Below, piece after piece: positions 26,234 through 35,629 of a DNA stretch of 64,000 bases. Position 1 is the stretch's first letter; every line of letters starts with the position of its first letter. The translations under genes and the position numbers were made by a program. The DNA comes from Pseudomonas sp. BSw22131 (GTDB lineage Bacteria > Pseudomonadota > Gammaproteobacteria > Pseudomonadales > Pseudomonadaceae). The notes under the pieces were generated by a model. The model was not told the DNA's origin, did not search any database, and was given only the letters and a program-made list of their open reading frames with translations. Location: assembly GCF_026810445.1 (NCBI RefSeq), contig NZ_CP113949.1, forward strand, positions 5,507,501-5,571,500. Reading direction: 5' to 3'.

Positions 26234-27016
26234 TTAGAACGCCGGCAAGACCGCACCGTCGTACTTCTTGTTGATGAAGTCTTTGACTTGCTGGCTGGTC
26301 AGCGCTTTCGACAATTTGTTGATCGCGTCGGTGTGAGCGTTATCTTCGCGGGTCACCAGGAAGTTCACATACGGCGAATCGGCACCTTCGATGATCAGCG
26401 CGTCTTTCTTCGGATTGAGCTTGGCTTCCAGCGCGTAGTTGGTGTTGATCAGGGCAAGGTCAACCTGGCTCAGGGCGCGTGGCAGTACGGCGGATTCCAG
26501 TTCGCGGAATTTGAATTTTTTCGGATTGGTCGCGATGTCTTTCGGGGTGGCCAACGCATCGGTTGGGTCCTTCAAGGTAATCAAGCCGTTTTTCTGCAAC
26601 AGCAACAGCGCGCGACCGGCGTTGCTGCCTTCGTTTGGAATGGCGATGGTTGCGCCTTCCGGCAGATCAGCAATGGACTTGTACTTATTGGAGTAGCCGC
26701 CAAACGGTTCAACGTGAACGCCGACACCGGTCACCAGATGAGCGTTCTTGCCCTTGTTGAAGCCATCAAGGTAAGGCTTGGTCTGGAAGTAGTTGGCGTC
26801 CAGGCGTTTTTCGTTCAGTTGCACGTTCGGCTGTACGTAGTCGGTGAACACCTTGATTTCCAGGTCCACGCCTTCTTTGGCCAGCTCAGGCTTGATCAGT
26901 TCGAGGATCTCGGCGTGAGGAACCGGAGTAGCGCCAACGACCAGTTTTTCACCTGCCTGAGCCAGGCCGATGGAAAGTGCGGCCGCCAGAGCGGTCAACA
27001 GCAACGTCTTTTTCAT
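26234..27016 (-). CDS. metQ: Orphan MetQ-family methionine-binding protein
   Basis: A 260-residue periplasmic binding protein with signal peptide (TALAAALSIGLAQA) and no lipobox. Family features: VGATPVPHAEILELI, FTDYVQPNVQLNEKRLDANYFQ and IPNEGSNAGRALLLLQKNGLI. It is closer in these motifs to bona fide methionine-binding MetQ than the protein at 2060. No metN or metI lies beside it: Rhs loci lie on both sides. It has its own terminator and an AT-rich upstream region, so it is a single-gene unit. It probably shares ATPase and permease subunits encoded elsewhere, or was separated from them by the Rhs insertions. Confidence 0.88.
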   Translation of the reverse strand: MKKTLLLTALAAALSIGLAQAGEKLVVGATPVPHAEILELIKPELAKEGVDLEIKVFTDYVQPNVQLNEKRLDANYFQTKPYLDGFNKGKNAHLVTGVGVHVEPFGGYSNKYKSIADLPEGATIAIPNEGSNAGRALLLLQKNGLITLKDPTDALATPKDIATNPKKFKFRELESAVLPRALSQVDLALINTNYALEAKLNPKKDALIIEGADSPYVNFLVTREDNAHTDAINKLSKALTSQQVKDFINKKYDGAVLPAF

Positions 27017-27232
27017 GCAATGTCCTTAGGAAAATCCGGCCGCCTTCAATGGGCGACTTGAGCTGGCAAGAATGCCGCCGACCCAAGTGGTCGGCGGCGT
27101 GGAGCGGACATTACCGATTTTTCTTATTCCCCGACAATAATTTTTCAGTCAATGCTTATGCTTTTTCGGTCAGAAATACAGCGCTTCCTGACTGAGTACT
27201 TTTCCAAGCACTGACTCGCCGTTCGCGCACCA

Positions 27233-28405
27233 TCAACCGATGCCGCGAATGGTCTGGATGCGTTCGTCATCCAGGCTCAGGAACTCGGTCAGGCTTTGGC
27301 TTGACGCAGCCGAGTAACCGTTGGAGCCCGACTCCCCGGTTTCCGGCGATTCACCCTGCGGACTTTTCAGATAAGGCACTACGTAGTCATTGAGTGCTTC
27401 AAAGGCTTTGAACGGGTATTTGATGTATTTCGTGTAATCACCGGCTGTCTTTAACGCCTCAGTGAGCGCCACTGTGTTACGTGATCGGGATGTCAGGTTT
27501 GCCGCACCGTTGAAACCTTGCAAGGCTCGCCCGTTGCTGACCCTGATCGCCCCTTGTCGGCGCAGAGGGGTTACCGCGCGAGGGGAGAAGATCCCTCGTC
27601 TGTTCAGCGCTGTGGCAGGTTTCGGACTACGCGCCCCGATTCGACCAAAGACCAATGCCCCCACGGTCAGGCCCAGGCTCAACTGCCCAAGTATCGCTCC
27701 TGCTTCTGAATCGGGCGAGGTCTCTTCAGCGATCACCCCGGCGATACTCAATATGTTCGAGCCTATATCAAGCGCCAGTCCGACCGCCGCGAAACCCGAG
27801 ACAGGCAACACCGCGACGGTAGCGACCGAAATGGCAACCGCGACTACGGCGAGTCCGATTTTCAAAATGGATCGCCAGGAGAAGTGCCCCGTCGGATCGC
27901 TCAAGTTCACCGGATCTCCAAGGCAGTACGCATAGGGATTGATACCGCCTGCGTCAAACGGACTCATGCTGTCCGGGCTGTGAAAGCGCATCAACACAGG
28001 GTTATAAGTCCGGTATCCGTTACCCAGCAGATAGCAGCCAGTCACCGGATCTGACTGTTCGCCGTTAAAGCCCAAAAGAGAGTTCAAGCCCCTGGATGCA
28101 GGGCGATGACCGTAAGAGGTGTAGGCGATATGCTCGACCTGATTACCGCAGATCGCCTGCAAAATGGTGTTTTGCTGATTGGTGGCCAACAGGCTGGTTT
28201 CGGCGACGCCCTCTCCTTGACGGGACTGGCCCAACCACTGGTTTGCATGCCTCAAGAAGCTTTGGCTTTCGGTGCCCTGAAGTTGACAGGACACTGCACC
28301 GTTGCCATAAAAGCGTGTACATCCAGGGCTTCCTGCCCGGTCAATGCCAATCAAGCGGTCCAGTGCGTCGTAGCGATAGCTGATCAATGCGGTCGACGTG
28401 TTCAT
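27233..28405 (-). CDS. Rhs core plus C-terminal tip protein (Rhs B, second half)
   Basis: A 390-residue protein with the same plan as the one at 20217. It starts in a YD repeat (SYRYDALDRLIG), carries the Rhs core (SLLGFNGEQ, DPVTGCYLLGNGYRTYNPVLMRFHSPD, DPVNLSDPTGHF), then a hydrophobic region and SIAGVIAEETSPDSEAGAILG, also found in the other tip protein. The last 130 residues are distinct, Ser/Gly-rich near the end, with no toxin motif that I recognise. The start overlaps the stop of the large Rhs gene by 4 bases. The orphan MetQ follows 216 bases later, and no immunity gene is apparent. Confidence 0.8.
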   Translation of the reverse strand: MNTSTALISYRYDALDRLIGIDRAGSPGCTRFYGNGAVSCQLQGTESQSFLRHANQWLGQSRQGEGVAETSLLATNQQNTILQAICGNQVEHIAYTSYGHRPASRGLNSLLGFNGEQSDPVTGCYLLGNGYRTYNPVLMRFHSPDSMSPFDAGGINPYAYCLGDPVNLSDPTGHFSWRSILKIGLAVVAVAISVATVAVLPVSGFAAVGLALDIGSNILSIAGVIAEETSPDSEAGAILGQLSLGLTVGALVFGRIGARSPKPATALNRRGIFSPRAVTPLRRQGAIRVSNGRALQGFNGAANLTSRSRNTVALTEALKTAGDYTKYIKYPFKAFEALNDYVVPYLKSPQGESPETGESGSNGYSAASSQSLTEFLSLDDERIQTIRGIG

Positions 28406-31400
28406 GGCCGTACCTCCGTTACCGAGGCCAGGCGGCCAAGTTCGTTGTAGTTAAGTTGACGACCCCTTTCATCGTTGAGCTGATTGCCGTCAATGTCATA
28501 TCGCAACACTACCGGCTGGGCGGCGTAGTCAGGGTGGGTATGAGTGACACGCGTCAGTTGGGTCTTATCACGGTTTTCATAGTGGTAAGTGGCATCGTTG
28601 CTGCCGTTTTTGAATACAGTTCTGAGCCAGACGATATTGTCCATTTCGTCGTACCGGAAATACTCTCGGGCGACCGTATTACCATGGGGGTCTAGAGGCC
28701 TGCGCAGCCCCGAATATTCGCAGGAACTCAAGCGTCCTCGCGAGTCATAATCGAAGCGCTCGTTAAGTACGAAGGTGTTGCCGTGAAGCAATGATCGCCT
28801 GACCAATCGGTCGTTGCCGTCAAACCTCTGAGCCAACTCTTGAACCTGTGCGCCACTGGCCTTAAGCCAACGCCGGACCTCACGCCCAAAATCATCGTAC
28901 TCAAGCTCGGTGATCAGCCTGTTATTACTGGCAGCATCGAAACTATCTGTTTTGGCGATTTCCCCGCCTGCGTTGTAACTGAAGCGAACAGTGACGGAGC
29001 CCTGCTCGACCTCGGTCACTCGACACAACCCGTCATAGCGTGTGATCGTGGTCATGCCACTGGCGTCGGTATCCCTCAGGGGCAACCCACGCAGTGAAGA
29101 CACATGCCCGGATTTATGCCGCACACCACCTTCAAGCAAGCGCTCGGTAATCAGTTTGCCATTCGCAGAGTAGTCGCGCTCCTGGCGGTTCGATGGCAGC
29201 GAGGCAGAGATCAACTGGCCGTCAATCTCGTTGTAGCCAAAAGTGGTCGTCAAATGGGGTTTGCCGTTGACTGAGCGCTGCAGCACCGGCGCCCCTGGGA
29301 GTGTGCTGTTGGAATACTTGATCACTACACCGCTGGCTCGTGTGTGAACACTTGGCTGCTTCGCTGCTCCGGCGTACTGGAATTTCTCGACGCGGCCACC
29401 CACACGGACCTCCGTTACGCGCATCAAACCATCGTAGACTCGCTCCCCGGCGAGGTAATCATTGACCCAGATCTGGCTCGGATAATCGCCGGCACTGTGT
29501 TGGGCGTACTCCTTTTTGATCAGTGTCATGTCCGGCAATTGCGTAGTCGTTAAACGATTGGCGAAGTCGTAGGTAAAAGACGTCACCCTATTTTGAGGAG
29601 CGGTTTTTCGCACGCAGCGGCCCAACCCGTCATACAGGTAACTGGTGAAGCCAGCGGGTCTTCCATTCACTGCGATACGCTCGACCTTGTCGTCTTTGCC
29701 GAACAGATTTTTCTTCGCCACGGTTTTCCCCATCCCGTCTCGCCAACGGCTTTGGGTCAGCAGAATGGGATCGTATTGATCGTGGTTAGTCACATTGTCA
29801 GGCCCGATATGGGCTCGCCGGTTACCCCAATCGTCGTATAGATAACGGGTGGTCAGTCGGCAAGGTATGTCGCCCAGCCAGTCTATGTGCACTTCCTGCG
29901 TAAGCTGATCGGTGCCGTTAAAGGTTGCCTGGTATACGTCCCGCATTGGTTTGCCGACGGCGTCCAGGTCTTGTGTTTGAATCGCAACCTCGCGTCCTAG
30001 CCCGTCGTAAGAGGTGATGGTCAAGCCCCCTTTGGGATCGGTCATCTCGATTCTCATCGGCTTGCCGTATTCGTCGGCAGCTCGATAGGCATACTTTCTC
30101 AAAGCCTGGCCAGTGTTGCCGGGTTCAACAACCTCGACTGCCTTGCGACCAAGACGGTCATAGGTCGTCTCGATCACCACGCCGGAGGTATCTCGGGTTC
30201 GGATCTCCTTGCCGGTACGCGCGTCCTGCCAGGATGAACGTTGAGCGCGAACGCCGTCCTTACCACTCATGTTCGTGTCGAGCTTGACGATGCCGTCCTT
30301 CAGCTCATAGACAAAGTCATAGATAGCGTCTACGCCTTGGGTGTTTTCAGTCCTGCGCACAATCTGACCGAAGAACGGGCTGGAAATACTCGTGTTGTAT
30401 TCAAAACGCTTGGAACTGAATGCCGACCCTTTCACCGTTTTACCGGTACTGTCCGCCTCAAACACTGACTCCAGCTGCAGCACATTGAAGTGCGTTCGAT
30501 CAGCACTTGCTTTCGGTAGATTCCGGTAGCGATAGCGGATGACAGTTGACGGCGCCAGAAACTGGCCAGGCGCCGAAAGCACTGTTTTCTGTTTAAGCCA
30601 ACGGACAAATGGGAGTGCATCTGCCGGACATCCGTCAGCACCCGCAGGCGGATAATATTCGTAAAGTTCCGTAACGCCGGAGGGTGAAACTTTTTTCAGC
30701 AGATTACCGTAATCATCGAAATGTGTAAGTGTCAATTCCGTGCGTTCGACTTTGGGAGCATTCGCATCGAAATAAGTGACCGCCACCATTTTTGGCAGTT
30801 GATAATTTGATGGCTGATATGCCACAGGCTGCCATGGCACACTGTGATATTCAGTGCGCGTACTGACTGTTTTTCCGTTCTGCTGGACCGTTTCGCTCAC
30901 CTGCAGGTGGTGAATGTCGTAAGTACGCTGGGTGACGACTTTCACCCCACTAACGTTCAGTGTCTGCGTAGAGTCGTAGCGATAGTTGTAATCGACAATG
31001 CCGCCTGAGCCTGGGCTCCAGAATCCTGTACTGACAACTAGGTAATTTTCCGCGGAATAGACGAATTCATATTCTATAGTCGGCTGACTTCCGCCAGGCA
31101 CTATTTGATGTGACACAACCGCCGGGTATCCAACATCATCCTTGCCACGTATTTGTAGCTGAAAAGCTCCCTCTTTGTACCGAATGGTTTCAGTAGCACC
31201 AGTGGGTAACTTTACCCCGGAAATCACAGTGAGCTTGGGGTTAGGAAAGTTCCGAGTCAGACTTATGTCACGATAGGTAAATGCCCAGAGCGCCGCGACG
31301 GCCGCATCGCTTGCACCCTCATGCAATGAAATCTGACGCAATGTGCCAGGCAGTCCGCGCAACGGTCGATCAATCTGCAGACTGAAGGTGAGCCGCTTTT

Positions 31401-31995
31401 CGGGAACATCGGGCCAGATTGAAATCGAAGGACGATTAATGTGGGAGGTGTCGACGCGTACCAGCGTTTGGCTTTCATCACTGACAGTCGCGAGTACCAA
31501 TGAATTTGTGGCATAGCCCAAGTTTAGGGACTTACCGGATGCCGAGAAGATTTTCTCAACCCTCCATACATTGCTGGGTGCCAGTCGGGCGCTTAATACT
31601 TCGACAATTCCGGATTTATGCTCAACGATGAGTTCATTACTGAGTTCGTATTTTCTGATAACAATGTCTTTGACTTTGTTATCAAGCAGCGTGAATTTGC
31701 CCTTGGCAAACTCAGCCTTATAGCTAGTCCCATTGGACAGGTACAACGTCTTCGCCTGATTATCAAAATAGGTCAGGGGGATTGCCCAGTTAATTCCGAA
31801 CCCCTGGTCTTTTCTGTTGAACAGATCAAAACCCAACCTCAGTGAAAACGACGGACCGCTCAAATTATTGGCCAGCATGTCGGACAGTGAAAAGCTGAAA
31901 CTGTAGGTGCCGGTGCGGGGATCTACACCAGACTCGATATAGCTAATAAAGTTACGGGCATTGGCTTTGCCATTGCCACCTGGTGAAACAGGCAT
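28402..31995 (-). CDS. Large Rhs/YD-repeat protein (Rhs B, first half)
   Basis: A 1197-residue YD-repeat shell protein, homologous over its length to the one at 21374. The N-terminal NFISYIESGVDPRTGTYSFSFS matches the usual start of this family; repeats such as FTYDFANRLTTTQL and RFSYNAGGEIAKT follow. It ends at YNELGRLASVTEVRP, precisely where the other large protein ends, leaving the Rhs core to the overlapping next gene. The N-terminal third is more AT-rich than the rest. The two loci probably arose by duplication and then diverged. Confidence 0.85.
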   Translation of the reverse strand: MPVSPGGNGKANARNFISYIESGVDPRTGTYSFSFSLSDMLANNLSGPSFSLRLGFDLFNRKDQGFGINWAIPLTYFDNQAKTLYLSNGTSYKAEFAKGKFTLLDNKVKDIVIRKYELSNELIVEHKSGIVEVLSARLAPSNVWRVEKIFSASGKSLNLGYATNSLVLATVSDESQTLVRVDTSHINRPSISIWPDVPEKRLTFSLQIDRPLRGLPGTLRQISLHEGASDAAVAALWAFTYRDISLTRNFPNPKLTVISGVKLPTGATETIRYKEGAFQLQIRGKDDVGYPAVVSHQIVPGGSQPTIEYEFVYSAENYLVVSTGFWSPGSGGIVDYNYRYDSTQTLNVSGVKVVTQRTYDIHHLQVSETVQQNGKTVSTRTEYHSVPWQPVAYQPSNYQLPKMVAVTYFDANAPKVERTELTLTHFDDYGNLLKKVSPSGVTELYEYYPPAGADGCPADALPFVRWLKQKTVLSAPGQFLAPSTVIRYRYRNLPKASADRTHFNVLQLESVFEADSTGKTVKGSAFSSKRFEYNTSISSPFFGQIVRRTENTQGVDAIYDFVYELKDGIVKLDTNMSGKDGVRAQRSSWQDARTGKEIRTRDTSGVVIETTYDRLGRKAVEVVEPGNTGQALRKYAYRAADEYGKPMRIEMTDPKGGLTITSYDGLGREVAIQTQDLDAVGKPMRDVYQATFNGTDQLTQEVHIDWLGDIPCRLTTRYLYDDWGNRRAHIGPDNVTNHDQYDPILLTQSRWRDGMGKTVAKKNLFGKDDKVERIAVNGRPAGFTSYLYDGLGRCVRKTAPQNRVTSFTYDFANRLTTTQLPDMTLIKKEYAQHSAGDYPSQIWVNDYLAGERVYDGLMRVTEVRVGGRVEKFQYAGAAKQPSVHTRASGVVIKYSNSTLPGAPVLQRSVNGKPHLTTTFGYNEIDGQLISASLPSNRQERDYSANGKLITERLLEGGVRHKSGHVSSLRGLPLRDTDASGMTTITRYDGLCRVTEVEQGSVTVRFSYNAGGEIAKTDSFDAASNNRLITELEYDDFGREVRRWLKASGAQVQELAQRFDGNDRLVRRSLLHGNTFVLNERFDYDSRGRLSSCEYSGLRRPLDPHGNTVAREYFRYDEMDNIVWLRTVFKNGSNDATYHYENRDKTQLTRVTHTHPDYAAQPVVLRYDIDGNQLNDERGRQLNYNELGRLASVTEVRP

Positions 31996-32415
31996 AAATA
32001 AGTCCTTTTATTCTTGAAGATTGATTATTACCAACATAGGTACTCATCGTAGAAATGCCATTTACGAAGACGAGATTATTAACTACCGAATTACAACTCT
32101 GCCGAAAGCAAAGATCCTTATTTGCGACTGGCAAGCAAGTTATACCGGACTGATTATTTACGTCTTGGGAGTGAGACTGATGTACAAAAAAATAACTGTC
32201 CAGCGTGGGAAACCAAAAGAAACAAACGTCAGCCCGAAACTGCCTGCCAGGCAAATATCAAGTCAGAAAGTGCGCAGGATAAAGTGTCGTTTCGAGGCTG
32301 GACCTGTAGTCGGATCAGGAATGGAATGTAAGAAGTTTCGTCGGGTAAATTTTCGTACAGGATCGGAGGCTGCGACGTCGATCTCGTCGCAGCACAGGAG
32401 CAAAGCGTGTTGGCG
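31996..32415. other. 420-base region upstream of Rhs B
   Basis: AT-rich non-coding DNA that should hold the Rhs B promoter on the minus strand near 32000-32100. It also contains a hairpin (gctgcgacg and cgtcgcagc, 32369-32393) downstream of the SfnR-like gene that may end that transcript. I see no convincing gene. Confidence 0.5.
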
Positions 32416-33366
32416 TTACTGGGATGCTTGCGCGAGACGCAAATCTGCTTCCGTTAGCAATCGCCTGACTGCAAAGAGTTGCTCACCCTTTGCATCCTGA
32501 CCCCAGCGTGCCAATTGCTGCTCGATCAACGTAAGTGGGTCGATACTGATGGGTAAATTCAAATGCTCTGGCAACACCTCTTCGCCGCTGCTCACCAACA
32601 ACGCAAAGTGGATGACGTTCTCCAGTTCCCGCGTGTTGCCTGGCCAGGTGTGCTGCTCCAGCACTTGCTGCGCCGCGTCGCTGATCAGCGGCATGGGGAA
32701 ATCGAAACGCTGACTGTAAATGCCCAGGAAATACTCGGCCAGTGGCAGGATGTTGCCCGGCTGATCACGAAGCGCTGGCATTTCCAGATGCCCTTCGCTC
32801 AGATAGTGGTAAAGGCGCTCATGAAACTTTCCGGCAGCCACTGCCAGGCCAAGATCGATACTGGTAGCAGCCACCAGCCGCACGTCCACCGGGCTGGGCT
32901 GTTGCGCGCCCACTCGCGTGACTTCGTGGTTTTCCAGCGCCGCGAGTAACTTGATCTGAATCGACAGAGGCAGGTCGGCGATTTCATCCAGATAAAGCGT
33001 GCCGCCCGTTGCCGAACCGAACCACCCGGCACGGCTGCTGACGGAGCCGCTGTGTGCGCCCGCCGCATAACCGAATAATTCTGCGTCGGCATAGGTCGGG
33101 CTGATCGCGCCGCAATTGACCGAAACGAACAGCCCCGAGCGATCACTGCCCCGGTGAATATGCCGCGCCAGCAACTCCTTGCCGGTGCCGGGCTCGCCCC
33201 GAATCAGCACGGGGATATCTTGAGGCGCCAGCCGCTCCATGTCTTCGCGTAGACGTCGGGAACGAGGGTCGAAAAACAACAGCGCCTTGGCGCGAATGCT
33301 CAGCGGGCTTTTTTCAGCGTCGGGAAAGGTCAGCAATGGCTGCCCGAAGGTTGGGGGATGACTCAT
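32416..33366 (-). CDS. SfnR-like sigma-54-type AAA+ regulator, degenerate
   Basis: A 316-residue AAA+ protein of the bacterial enhancer-binding group. Walker A is GEPGTGKE (residues 57-64) and Walker B is GGTLYLDEIADLP (121-133); the arginine-finger region WPGNTRELENVIHFALLV is present. There is no N-terminal sensory domain, as in SfnR of Pseudomonas, the regulator of dimethylsulfone and sulfonate use. Two parts are odd: the GAFTGA loop that contacts sigma-54 reads GAHSGS (103-108), and no Fis-type helix-turn-helix is visible at the C-terminus, which ends LLTEADLRLAQASQ. It may not activate sigma-54 promoters in the normal way. Confidence 0.75.
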   Translation of the reverse strand: MSHPPTFGQPLLTFPDAEKSPLSIRAKALLFFDPRSRRLREDMERLAPQDIPVLIRGEPGTGKELLARHIHRGSDRSGLFVSVNCGAISPTYADAELFGYAAGAHSGSVSSRAGWFGSATGGTLYLDEIADLPLSIQIKLLAALENHEVTRVGAQQPSPVDVRLVAATSIDLGLAVAAGKFHERLYHYLSEGHLEMPALRDQPGNILPLAEYFLGIYSQRFDFPMPLISDAAQQVLEQHTWPGNTRELENVIHFALLVSSGEEVLPEHLNLPISIDPLTLIEQQLARWGQDAKGEQLFAVRRLLTEADLRLAQASQ

Positions 33367-33504
33367 GACAGACTCCCGCCCGAACCCTCACGGGAGCCGA
33401 GCGTTGCATAAATAGGCCGTCGGGCGACAAGGCCCGGCTCGGAAAATGACTGGCAACGCAGCGCAATTACGCTGGTACAGGATGGACTTGAGGGCGAAGT
33501 GGAT

Positions 33505-34086
33505 TCAGGCGCTTCGGCGCGACATGTGCTCCATTCGGCCTTGCAACCGATAGAGATAAGCGAAGCCTTGCTCCCAGCGAAAATGGCCGGACTTCACGTT
33601 GATGTGCCCGCCGCCGCTGATGATGCCGATTTCCGCACCCCAGTTGCGGGCCATTTCCATGGCGCGCGAAGCACTGACGGCGGAGTCGTTGTCGGAGCTC
33701 ACCACCTGCGTCGGGAACGGCAACAAATGTTCAGGGATCGGAGCGAAATTGCGGATTGCCGGAGGGCAGTTGGGGCGTTCCACGTCGGCTGGCGCCACCA
33801 GCAACGCACCGCGCACCTGCCGCAGCGTTTCCAGCGGCGCCAATTGCGCCCAATGCGCAACCGTGACGCAACCCAGGCTGTGGGCAATCAAAATGACCGG
33901 CGTGGTGTCGGCAGCAATCGTGCGCTGCAACTCGCCAATCCAGTCTTCGCGCCGCGGCTTGAACCAGTCGGCCTGCTCCACGCGAATGCTGTTGGGCAAG
34001 CTGTTCTGCCAGTGGGTTTGCCAATGATCGTCGGCAGATCCTTGCCAGCCAGGCAGGATCAGGTAGCGGATCGACTCGTTATGCAT
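33505..34086 (-). CDS. RBBP9/YdeN-family alpha/beta hydrolase
   Basis: A 193-residue protein. The ATG at 34086 is preceded by GGAGG at the right distance; the frame is open further to 34239 without support. The family start YLILPGWQGSADDHWQTHW is clear, the nucleophile serine is in LIAHSLGCVTVAHW, and the catalytic Asp and His are likely in VVSSDNDSAVS and GGGHINVKSG. These are small serine hydrolases of unknown substrate. It lies downstream of a terminator and is transcribed toward the SfnR-like gene; a functional tie is not evident. Confidence 0.85.
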   Translation of the reverse strand: MHNESIRYLILPGWQGSADDHWQTHWQNSLPNSIRVEQADWFKPRREDWIGELQRTIAADTTPVILIAHSLGCVTVAHWAQLAPLETLRQVRGALLVAPADVERPNCPPAIRNFAPIPEHLLPFPTQVVSSDNDSAVSASRAMEMARNWGAEIGIISGGGHINVKSGHFRWEQGFAYLYRLQGRMEHMSRRSA

Positions 34087-34224
34087 GGGGTTTGCCTCCT
34101 GCATGTTGCGTTCATGGGGGCGAGTATAGGGATGGGATATATATTCGTTAAGGAATAAGGAGCTATTTATTAATGCCTTAAAAGAATATGCCGTGACTTT
34201 CGGGGCAAATCGTCCGGGCCACAT

Positions 34225-34260
34225 AAAAAAGGGCCGCACCCTGCCTTAAGGAACGGCCCT
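34225..34260 (-). terminator. Rho-independent terminator after the first desaturase
   Basis: agggccg and cggccct form a 7-bp stem with a 17-base loop, followed on the minus strand by TTTTTT. It ends the desaturase transcript coming from 34434. Confidence 0.7.
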
Positions 34261-34344
34261 GCAAACTGTCTTCCCTTTTTTCCGGGGACAGGTGAAGCGT
34301 ACGGGGGAGTTGTTACAGAATTTTTATCGACAGAGAATTTCTGT

Positions 34345-34423
34345 CTGTAGGAGCCAACTTGTTGGCGAGGCGGAGTACCCAGCAACCCATGCCCGACGTC
34401 TCGCGAACAAGTTCGCTCCTACA
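34345..34423. repeat. REP-type inverted repeat
   Basis: The unit begins ctgtaggagccaacttgttg and ends cgaacaagttcgctcctac, the same ends as at 18163. It lies directly beyond the stop of the desaturase gene at 34434. Confidence 0.7.
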
Positions 34424-34433
34424 TGAGCATCGT

Positions 34434-35504
34434 TCAAGCACGAGATACAGTCGACGCCTGGACCGCTGCATCCGCTCGCTCGAATCGGTTGGCCCTGCCA
34501 AACGTTCCAAAATCGTTGAACCGCACCCCCATTTCCGCCATGACCTTGTGCGCGACCGGCGCAGTCATCTGGCGAATGTAGAACGGCTCCTTCACCACAA
34601 AATGATGAATCCCGTGGGTGCTGCCGAAGTTGAAGCAGAACGCCTGCATTGGCCACATCCACCATGGATTGAGCACCTGGGTTTGCTGCATGACGTTACC
34701 CGCCTCGACATCGCCGTAGTAATGCATGTTGGAGCTGACGAAATGCAGGCAAAAGGTGCGCAATACGTTTGGACCCACCACTACCACGACGGCAATGTCG
34801 ATCACCTGCATCACGGCAAGCGTCCCGCTCGCCCAATCGACAGGTGCGCCCAGCAAACTCGCGACCCCGTTGATCGCATGAAACCCCAGAAACACGTACC
34901 ACGCCCCCCAGTTCAGCAGCGCCAGCGGCGCATAGACTTTCAGCGTTCGCTTGAGAATGCTGCGTTTATGCGCCCAGGTCCTGGCGCGCAACGTGCGGAT
35001 CAGCGACGACATCACGTTATCGCCGACCATCAGCAGCCTCGCCATACCCCACGGTTCGCCGTTGGTAATCGCGCGCTCCTCCATGTCGGCTTCGGTGCCG
35101 GAGACCTTGTGGTGATTGAGGTGCAAATGACGGCGAATCCAGGGATTGATTGTGCTTGGCCTGGCCATCCACACCAGCGCCAGCATCAGGTTGTGCGGCA
35201 CCCGCTTTTTGCGGAAATACATGCTGTGAATCAAGTCGTGCTCAAGCTCATGGGTCAACGATGCGAGAAACGCGTTGACCAGCAAACACGCCCACCATGC
35301 CATGTATCCCTCGACGTAAAGCACCCCGCTGCCGATCATGCCGGTCAGCGCGAACAACAGAATCGCGGCACCCAGCGTGTCCTGATGGTTGAGTACCGGA
35401 TACCGCCGCCGCAGTTCGTCTCCGCGTGCCATGACCACGGCGCGAATATGCGCTGATCGCTGCTGTGCATTCAGTCCGGCGGGGCTTGCAGAAGTGCCGT
35501 GCAT
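34434..35504 (-). CDS. Fatty acid desaturase-family protein
   Basis: A 356-residue integral membrane di-iron protein. The histidine boxes that hold the iron are visible: HELEHD at residues 85-90, HLNHH at 128-132 and HGIHHF near residue 305. Hydrophobic helices lie between the boxes (LGAAILLFALTGMIGSGVLYV, WACLLVNAFLASL). The enzyme likely introduces a double bond or hydroxyl into a fatty chain; the exact substrate is unknown. The AraC-type regulator at 35630 is divergently transcribed, so it probably controls this gene. The product is not closely related to the DesA-like protein at 42786. Confidence 0.85.
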   Translation of the reverse strand: MHGTSASPAGLNAQQRSAHIRAVVMARGDELRRRYPVLNHQDTLGAAILLFALTGMIGSGVLYVEGYMAWWACLLVNAFLASLTHELEHDLIHSMYFRKKRVPHNLMLALVWMARPSTINPWIRRHLHLNHHKVSGTEADMEERAITNGEPWGMARLLMVGDNVMSSLIRTLRARTWAHKRSILKRTLKVYAPLALLNWGAWYVFLGFHAINGVASLLGAPVDWASGTLAVMQVIDIAVVVVVGPNVLRTFCLHFVSSNMHYYGDVEAGNVMQQTQVLNPWWMWPMQAFCFNFGSTHGIHHFVVKEPFYIRQMTAPVAHKVMAEMGVRFNDFGTFGRANRFERADAAVQASTVSRA

Positions 35505-35629
35505 GCTTTCATCCTCTGGCTAGGCCAATCAAACGCTATGATCAAAAAATAATGCCTTCACTTTGGCCCGTATGGCCCGACATCGCACTGCCGTAAACGC
35601 CAACCTGTTGACCGGAGGCGCCAACCTGT

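Noticed and set aside
34086..34239. Extension of the RBBP9-like hydrolase to 34239
   Set aside because: The GGAGG before 34086 and the family alignment place the start there; the extension overlaps terminator DNA.
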